Assembly (NCBI GenBank): GCA_963851245.1
Contig: CAWKOH010000009.1
Coordinates: 124,001 to 188,000, forward strand
From: CAWKOH01 sp963851245
GTDB taxonomy: Bacteria; Actinomycetota; Acidimicrobiia; Acidimicrobiales; Palsa-688
Direction of reading: 5' to 3'
DNA: 64,000 nucleotides
This document shows, piece by piece, positions 59,032-64,000 of this stretch. The translations under genes and the position numbers were made by a program. The notes beneath the pieces are model-generated. The model saw only the letters and a list, made by a program, of their open reading frames with translations, did not search any database and was not told where the DNA came from. Numbering within the stretch: position 1 is the stretch's first letter; each line of letters opens with the position of its first letter.

Positions 59032-62000
59032 GTGCGTAGCCGTCGTGCAGATTGGGTGCTCGCCGGCTTGCTCGCGGCGGTCAGTTACATCCCGCTTTTC
59101 TTGACCAAGCCGGGCTGGGTCGCGGCGGACACCAAACAGTACCTGTACCTGGATCCCGCCAAACTCACTGTGGGGGCGGCCTCGATGTGGGATCCCAACA
59201 CCGGCATGGGCACGGTTACCCACCAGAACATCGGCTACCTCTTCCCGATGGGTCCCTATTACACGGTGGTGGATTGGCTGGGTATCCCCGTGTGGGTCGG
59301 GCAGCGGATCTGGATGGGATCCTTGCTGTTCTTTGCCGGACTCGGTGTCGCGTACTGCGCCCGGCGATTGGGCCTCGAAGGACCCGGACGGGCGGTGGCC
59401 GCCCTGGCCTACATGCTGACCCCTTACACCATCGACTACCTCGACCGGATCTCGGCCATCCTCATGCCCTGGGCCGCCCTCGGTTGGATGGTCGGACTCA
59501 CGGCTGCTGCGGCCAGGACCGGGCGTTGGCGCTATCCCGCGATCTTCGCAGTAATCGTGGCGTTGGTGGGTGGCGTCAACGCCACATCGATCCTGCTGGT
59601 CCTGGCTGCGCCGGCGCTCTGGTTGATCCACGGGGTCTGGGTCACCCATGAGGTGACCCTCCGGCGGGCCCTGGCTACCGCCGCGCGCATAGGCGGGCTG
59701 TGCGTCCTTGTTTCTCTGTGGTGGTTAGCCGGTCTCTGGGCCGAAGGGATGTACGGAATCAACGTCCTGCGCGTGACCGAGACGATCCCGACCGTGTCGA
59801 GCACGTCGTCAGCTTCGGAGGTCCTGCGGGGGCTGGGTTACTGGTACTTCTACGGATGGGACAAGGTTCAACCCTGGACCCTCCCGTCTGTCCAGTACAC
59901 GCAGTCCCTCTGGCTCGTCGGTGTGAGCCTCGGCGTCCCGGCGCTCTGCATCGCCTTCGGATTTTTAACCCGGTGGCGCTACCGAAGCCTGGCCCTCATG
60001 ATGGTCGGACTGGGAACCGCCGTAGCCGTCGGCGCCTTCCCATATTCTCATCCCTCCCTTTTCGGCGCCTTGGTCAAGGGCACATCGACCGGATCGACGC
60101 TGGCGCTGGCCATGCGATCGGTGGACCGGATAGTGCCGGTCGTGTTGTTGGGGCTTTCACTGCTCCTTGGGGCGGGCATAACCGCGGTCGGGCTGCGGTG
60201 GCCCCGCCTCGGCACGGTGGCGGCCCTGGCCTCAGTCGCGATCATCGCGGCCGACCTGCCACCACTGTGGACCGGCGGCATGATCGCCTCAAACCTCTCG
60301 CGACCCTCCAGCATCCCCAGCTACTGGACCGACGCCACGTCTTATCTGAACGCCCAGGGCTCATCGAGCCGCGTCCTCGGCCTGCCGGGGGAGGACTTCG
60401 CCGCCTATTCGTGGGGCGTCACTGACGACTCGATCGCCCCCGGCCTCCTCGACCGCCCTTATGTGGGGCGTCAGGTCGTTCCGCAGGGCACGCCCGCTTC
60501 GGCCAACCTGCTGCAGGCGCTCGATGAGCCGCTGCAGGAGGGAACGCTGGACATGTCCGCCCTGGCGCCAGTGGCCCGGATCATGAGTGTGGGGCAGATA
60601 CTCCTTCAGTCCGACCTGCAATACGAGCGGTACAACCTGCCCCTTCCCCAGGCGTTGTGGGAGCAGTTGAATTCTCCTCAGTCGGAGCTCGGCCAGCCGA
60701 CGCCCTTCGGAGCCCCCAACCCGGCCCCGACTATCCGGTACCCGCTCGACAGCGAGAGCCGCCTGGGGCTGCCAACCGGGGCCCCGCAGCCTCCTGCTTT
60801 GGCGGTCTTCAACGTCTCCGACCCGAGGGCGCTGGTCCGGGCCGAGTCCAGCGATCAACCCGTCATACTGGCCGGCGACGGAAGCGGGCTGGTGGAAGCG
60901 GCCGGAGCCGAGCTTCTCAACGGCAACAACACCATCCTCTACGCGGCCTCTTTGGCCCAGAATCCGGCCCAGTTCCAAGAGGCCATGGCTGCTGGCGCCA
61001 CTCTGATAGTTACCGATACCAACCCTTTGGCGACAGACCGCTGGGGGGCTCTTCGAGACAACGTCGGCGAGGTTGAGCAGCCGGGTGTGGGAAGCCTGAC
61101 GTCGGACCCCTCCACCTATGCCCTGCCGGTCTTCCCCGGTGAAACCAGCGCCGATCAAACAGTCGCTGAGGTCACCGGCATCAAGTCCGTGGCGGCCAGC
61201 CAGTACGGCAGCTCGCTTTCTTTTACTCCCGAGAACCGGCCCATCAACGCCCTCGACGGGAATTTGTCGACAGCGTGGACGTTTGGAGCTCGCGTACCGG
61301 TCCACGATGTCCGTCTCGCCGTCGACCTGGACCAGCCCGTTACCACGGATCATGTCACGTTGACTCAGGCCCAGTTGGCCCGTCCCAACCGCCGCATCAC
61401 CTCTGTGACCCTCCTCTTCGACGGTAAAGACCCGGTCACCGTGCCGATGAATCGCTCGTCGTACAAAGCACCGGGGCAGGAGGTGACGTTCCCGGCTCAC
61501 ACCTTCTCCCAGCTCGAGGTGGTGGTCAACGGAGCGACTGGCGGTGCCGACAAGAAGTACGACGGACTTTCCTCCGTCGGCTTCGCCGAGATTGACATCC
61601 CGGGCGTGTCCAACGCCTCGGAGTCTTTGCGGTTGCCCACCGACCTCCTGTCCCAGGCCGGCGCCTCCTCTCTGGGCCATCCCCTCGACATCCTCATGCA
61701 ACGCAACCGGGTCTCGGGGCCACCCCGACAAGACCCGGAGCAGGAGATGAGCAGGACGCTGACCCTGCCGACCTCGAGGACCTTCTCCTTGGGCGGCGCA
61801 GCCGAGATAAATGCCGGGGATTCGGACTACCTCATCAATCAGTTAATCGGTCTGACACCTCCAGGCGCCTTGCCCGCATCGAAGCCCGCCAGCCCCGGAG
61901 CCGCCACCCTCGTCGCCGCCAACTCGTCCACACGCCTCGACGGCGATCGCAACGCCCGCGCCAACGCAGCTCTGGACGGCAACACGAAAACGGCCTGGAT

Positions 62001-63549
62001 CGCGGAGACCGGCCCGCAGAACGGGGAGTGGTTGAGCTACACGTTCAACAAGCCGGTCACCCTGGACCACGTCGATCTCCAGGTGGTCAACGACGGCCGC
62101 CACTCCTTACCGACCCGGATCACCATCAGTAGCGGCTCTCAGACCCGGACGGTATCGGTGACCCCACCCGCTGTCGGCACCGCTAGACCTCAAGGATCGA
62201 CCAGCACCATTCCGCTCTCCTTCCCATCGCTCACCGGTACCAGCATCAGGTTCACGATCGACTCAGTCCAGCAGGTCAAGGCTCTGGACTACTACTCCAC
62301 TTTCGCCGGTACGACCGACATACTGCCGGTCGGGATCGCCGAGCTGGGCATTCCGGGAGTGGACGAACCGACCGCTCCTGCCAATCTGCCGGCGAATTGC
62401 AATTCAGGTCTGCTCACCATCGACGGCCAACCGGTGGATGTCGAGATAACAGGAACGACGGCCGATGCACTGGACGGCGCCCCGCTCGCCGTCAGCCCAT
62501 GTGGAAACTCCGTCAACGGCTTAACCCTGAGCGCCGGAACCCACGTCATCCAGACCAGCCCTCGCCTGCCTTCAGGATGGTCGATAGACCAGCTGTGGCT
62601 CGAGTCGGCCGCCGGTGGAGGCCCAGCTGCCCCCGGCGCGAACGGCCCGGGGGACCAGGGCGGCGGTGCCGACCCGTCGCTGACAGGTGCGGCGGTCGCG
62701 CCAAGCGCCACCACGACCACGACTGCCACCACCGCCGACCAGCCCCCCCGCCTGCAGTTGGACAGTCAGAACCGGACGACCTGGCGGGTGACCGTGAACG
62801 GCAACGGCCAACCCTTCTGGCTGGTGCTGGGCCAGAGCTACAGCAGCGGCTGGAGCGCCACCTTGCCGGGTGGGCACACGCTCGGGCCGGTGCGGCTGGT
62901 AGACGGCTACGCCAGTGGATGGTACGTCCCGGCAGGCCAGGTCAAGGGACCGACGGTGATAACCATGACGTGGACACCGCAGCGGGTGGTCTGGGCGGCC
63001 ATCACCGTCTCGGCCGCCGCCCTGCTCGTTTCGACCTTGGTGGCGGTGTGGCCTGAGCGCTGGGATTTCTGGCGGCGCCGGCGCAGAGGGGCGCGGCGCC
63101 GAGAGAAGCCCCGGCGGCGCGACCTGGCCCCGCGCGGGTCTTCCCCGTCACCGACGTCATGGCGAGCAGTCATGGCCACGGGTGGGACACGACCGACCGC
63201 GGTGGCAACCGCCCTCACCAGCGCGGCGTGGGGAGTCATCACCTTGGTCGTGAGCCGGCCGGCCATCGGGCTGGTGGCGGCGATCGCGGTGGCGGCCGGT
63301 TGCTGGTGGTCGCGGGGTCGTTTCGGTATCCGGGTGGCTGCCGTAGGCGTCCTGGTGGCCGTGGGCGGCTACGCCGTCGATCAGCAGTGGCGCCATCATT
63401 ACTGGCCTGACATCAACTGGCCGGGGAATCTGGGCTCCGCCAACGACCTGGCCTGGTTGGCGTTGGCCCTGGTCGGAGCGGACCTCGTCGCTGGCTTCGC
63501 CCGGTACCGCCTGAACCGAACGTCTACGCTCGGGGGAAGGACGACCTGA
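59032..63549 (+). CDS. AftD-like alpha-(1->3)-arabinofuranosyltransferase family protein (DUF3367)
   Basis: A 1505-residue membrane enzyme. The N-terminal 400 residues have about ten helices with the GT-C signature WVAADTKQYLYLDPAKLTVGAASMWDPNTGMGTVTHQNIGYLFPMGPYY, characteristic of the DUF3367/AftD family that builds arabinan on the outer membrane face. The large external part has two discoidin/CBM-like modules (RPINALDGNLSTAWTFG and ARANAALDGNTKTAWIAE), then an immunoglobulin-like region and two to four C-terminal helices. TAGGAT ends 8 nt before GTG 59032 and covers the alternative TTG at 59023, so 59032 is preferred. Confidence 0.9.
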   Translation: MRSRRADWVLAGLLAAVSYIPLFLTKPGWVAADTKQYLYLDPAKLTVGAASMWDPNTGMGTVTHQNIGYLFPMGPYYTVVDWLGIPVWVGQRIWMGSLLFFAGLGVAYCARRLGLEGPGRAVAALAYMLTPYTIDYLDRISAILMPWAALGWMVGLTAAAARTGRWRYPAIFAVIVALVGGVNATSILLVLAAPALWLIHGVWVTHEVTLRRALATAARIGGLCVLVSLWWLAGLWAEGMYGINVLRVTETIPTVSSTSSASEVLRGLGYWYFYGWDKVQPWTLPSVQYTQSLWLVGVSLGVPALCIAFGFLTRWRYRSLALMMVGLGTAVAVGAFPYSHPSLFGALVKGTSTGSTLALAMRSVDRIVPVVLLGLSLLLGAGITAVGLRWPRLGTVAALASVAIIAADLPPLWTGGMIASNLSRPSSIPSYWTDATSYLNAQGSSSRVLGLPGEDFAAYSWGVTDDSIAPGLLDRPYVGRQVVPQGTPASANLLQALDEPLQEGTLDMSALAPVARIMSVGQILLQSDLQYERYNLPLPQALWEQLNSPQSELGQPTPFGAPNPAPTIRYPLDSESRLGLPTGAPQPPALAVFNVSDPRALVRAESSDQPVILAGDGSGLVEAAGAELLNGNNTILYAASLAQNPAQFQEAMAAGATLIVTDTNPLATDRWGALRDNVGEVEQPGVGSLTSDPSTYALPVFPGETSADQTVAEVTGIKSVAASQYGSSLSFTPENRPINALDGNLSTAWTFGARVPVHDVRLAVDLDQPVTTDHVTLTQAQLARPNRRITSVTLLFDGKDPVTVPMNRSSYKAPGQEVTFPAHTFSQLEVVVNGATGGADKKYDGLSSVGFAEIDIPGVSNASESLRLPTDLLSQAGASSLGHPLDILMQRNRVSGPPRQDPEQEMSRTLTLPTSRTFSLGGAAEINAGDSDYLINQLIGLTPPGALPASKPASPGAATLVAANSSTRLDGDRNARANAALDGNTKTAWIAETGPQNGEWLSYTFNKPVTLDHVDLQVVNDGRHSLPTRITISSGSQTRTVSVTPPAVGTARPQGSTSTIPLSFPSLTGTSIRFTIDSVQQVKALDYYSTFAGTTDILPVGIAELGIPGVDEPTAPANLPANCNSGLLTIDGQPVDVEITGTTADALDGAPLAVSPCGNSVNGLTLSAGTHVIQTSPRLPSGWSIDQLWLESAAGGGPAAPGANGPGDQGGGADPSLTGAAVAPSATTTTTATTADQPPRLQLDSQNRTTWRVTVNGNGQPFWLVLGQSYSSGWSATLPGGHTLGPVRLVDGYASGWYVPAGQVKGPTVITMTWTPQRVVWAAITVSAAALLVSTLVAVWPERWDFWRRRRRGARRREKPRRRDLAPRGSSPSPTSWRAVMATGGTRPTAVATALTSAAWGVITLVVSRPAIGLVAAIAVAAGCWWSRGRFGIRVAAVGVLVAVGGYAVDQQWRHHYWPDINWPGNLGSANDLAWLALALVGADLVAGFARYRLNRTSTLGGRTT

Positions 63550-63553
63550 GGAG

Positions 63554-64000
63554 TTGAGTCTGCATCTGATCGCGCTGGCGTCGAATGCCGGGGGTAGCCG
63601 TGAGGTGGCGGGGGTCGTGGTCGCCGTCTTCTCCGCTGCGCTTTACAACCTCGGCTACGTGCTCGAGAAGCAAGCCCTGGGGGAGCTCCCGGCGGTTCGG
63701 TTCCATCTCGTCTCCCTCCTCCGGACGGTGGCCGGTTCCCCCCGCTGGCTACTGGGATTCTTGGCCATGCTGGCCGGCCTGGTCTTCCAGCTGGTGGCCT
63801 TGACCATGGCACCGGTTTCGGTTGTCCAACCGGTCCTGGCCGGCGGTCTGATCGGGTTGGTGGTCATCGGAAGCGCCGTGCTCGAAGAGCGGCTGGGATG
63901 GCGGCAGAGGGCGGCGCTTCTACTGGTCCTGGGGGCGGTGGTGACTATCGCGGTATCGGCCAGCAGCGGCGGGGCCGTGGCCCAGCGCGTTCCCGGGCAC
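63554..64000 (+). CDS. DMT-superfamily transporter, N-terminal part (runs off the window)
   Basis: At least 149 residues with four or more helices: GVVVAVFSAALYNLGYVLEKQAL, WLLGFLAMLAGLVFQLVALTMAPVSVVQPVLAGGLIGLVVIGSAVLEERLGWRQRAALLLVLGAVVTIAVSA. The APVSVVQPVLAGG and LEERLGW segments are typical of EamA-like DMT proteins in actinobacteria. TTG 63554 is used, 4 bp after the AftD-like stop; a GTG at 63605 is an alternative. The substrate is unknown. Confidence 0.82.
   Translation, partial: MSLHLIALASNAGGSREVAGVVVAVFSAALYNLGYVLEKQALGELPAVRFHLVSLLRTVAGSPRWLLGFLAMLAGLVFQLVALTMAPVSVVQPVLAGGLIGLVVIGSAVLEERLGWRQRAALLLVLGAVVTIAVSASSGGAVAQRVPGH

Overview
The window is high-GC DNA with short intergenic gaps, many GTG/TTG starts and actinobacterial markers: an AftD-like arabinofuranosyltransferase, a WhiB-type protein, an F420-type luciferase-like oxidoreductase, a FadD/FadE-style acyl-CoA metabolism and a class A RNase P RNA. 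I read it as the chromosome of an actinobacterium, plausibly an uncultured member of the Acidimicrobiia; that class assignment is inference.

Region 1 (1-34 kb) is backbone. It opens with an acyl-CoA (methylcrotonyl-type) carboxylase pair, then a divergent MFS/MarR pair, an acyl-CoA ligase, and a tightly packed set of VIT1/CCC1 transporter, protein kinase, vWA protein and PP2C phosphatase (a TerY-P-like triad). It continues with an exopolyphosphatase (frameshifted), an acyl-CoA dehydrogenase, a bifunctional penicillin-binding protein, an MFS pump, a histidine phosphatase, GabT, an F420 oxidoreductase (frameshifted), a ferredoxin, an S9 peptidase, an aldo/keto reductase, a Tat protein with a DUF4331 protein, a PrmC relative, and an envelope sugar cluster (acyltransferase, GT39-like, GT2, DUF2304).

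Region 2 (34-43 kb) is more irregular: a frameshifted AraC regulator and a truncated copy of it lie 2 kb apart, each with a 21-bp-spaced direct repeat in front. Between them sit small genes (carboxymuconolactone-decarboxylase-like and small membrane proteins). After them come a beheaded signal peptidase, a phospholipase C/phosphoesterase with an aquaporin, and a methyltransferase.

Region 3 (43-58.6 kb) is mobile DNA. It holds an IS21-family element whose transposase and helper ATPase are fused in one frame, remnants of tyrosine recombinases and of an adenylate cyclase, and an 8.4-kb phage/satellite-like element (50240-58605) integrated into the 3' end of the RNase P RNA gene rnpB. That element is bounded by a 31-bp direct repeat, carries matching arm-type repeats just inside each end, and encodes an integrase, a probable DNA-binding partner, WhiB, an HK97-type prohead protease, an HNH nuclease and a winged-helix protein next to iteron-like repeats. 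It is riddled with single-base frameshifts. A second integrase directly outside the left repeat suggests repeated insertion at the same site.

Region 4 (58.6-64 kb) returns to backbone: rnpB, the large AftD-like arabinosyltransferase and the start of a DMT-type transporter.

At least sixteen start codons are preceded at 6-9 nt by a TANNNT hexamer, so much of this chromosome is probably transcribed as leaderless mRNA. Four convergent gene pairs share a 4-bp CTAG/CTAA stop overlap. Several backbone genes also carry single frameshifts, so some sequencing error cannot be excluded.
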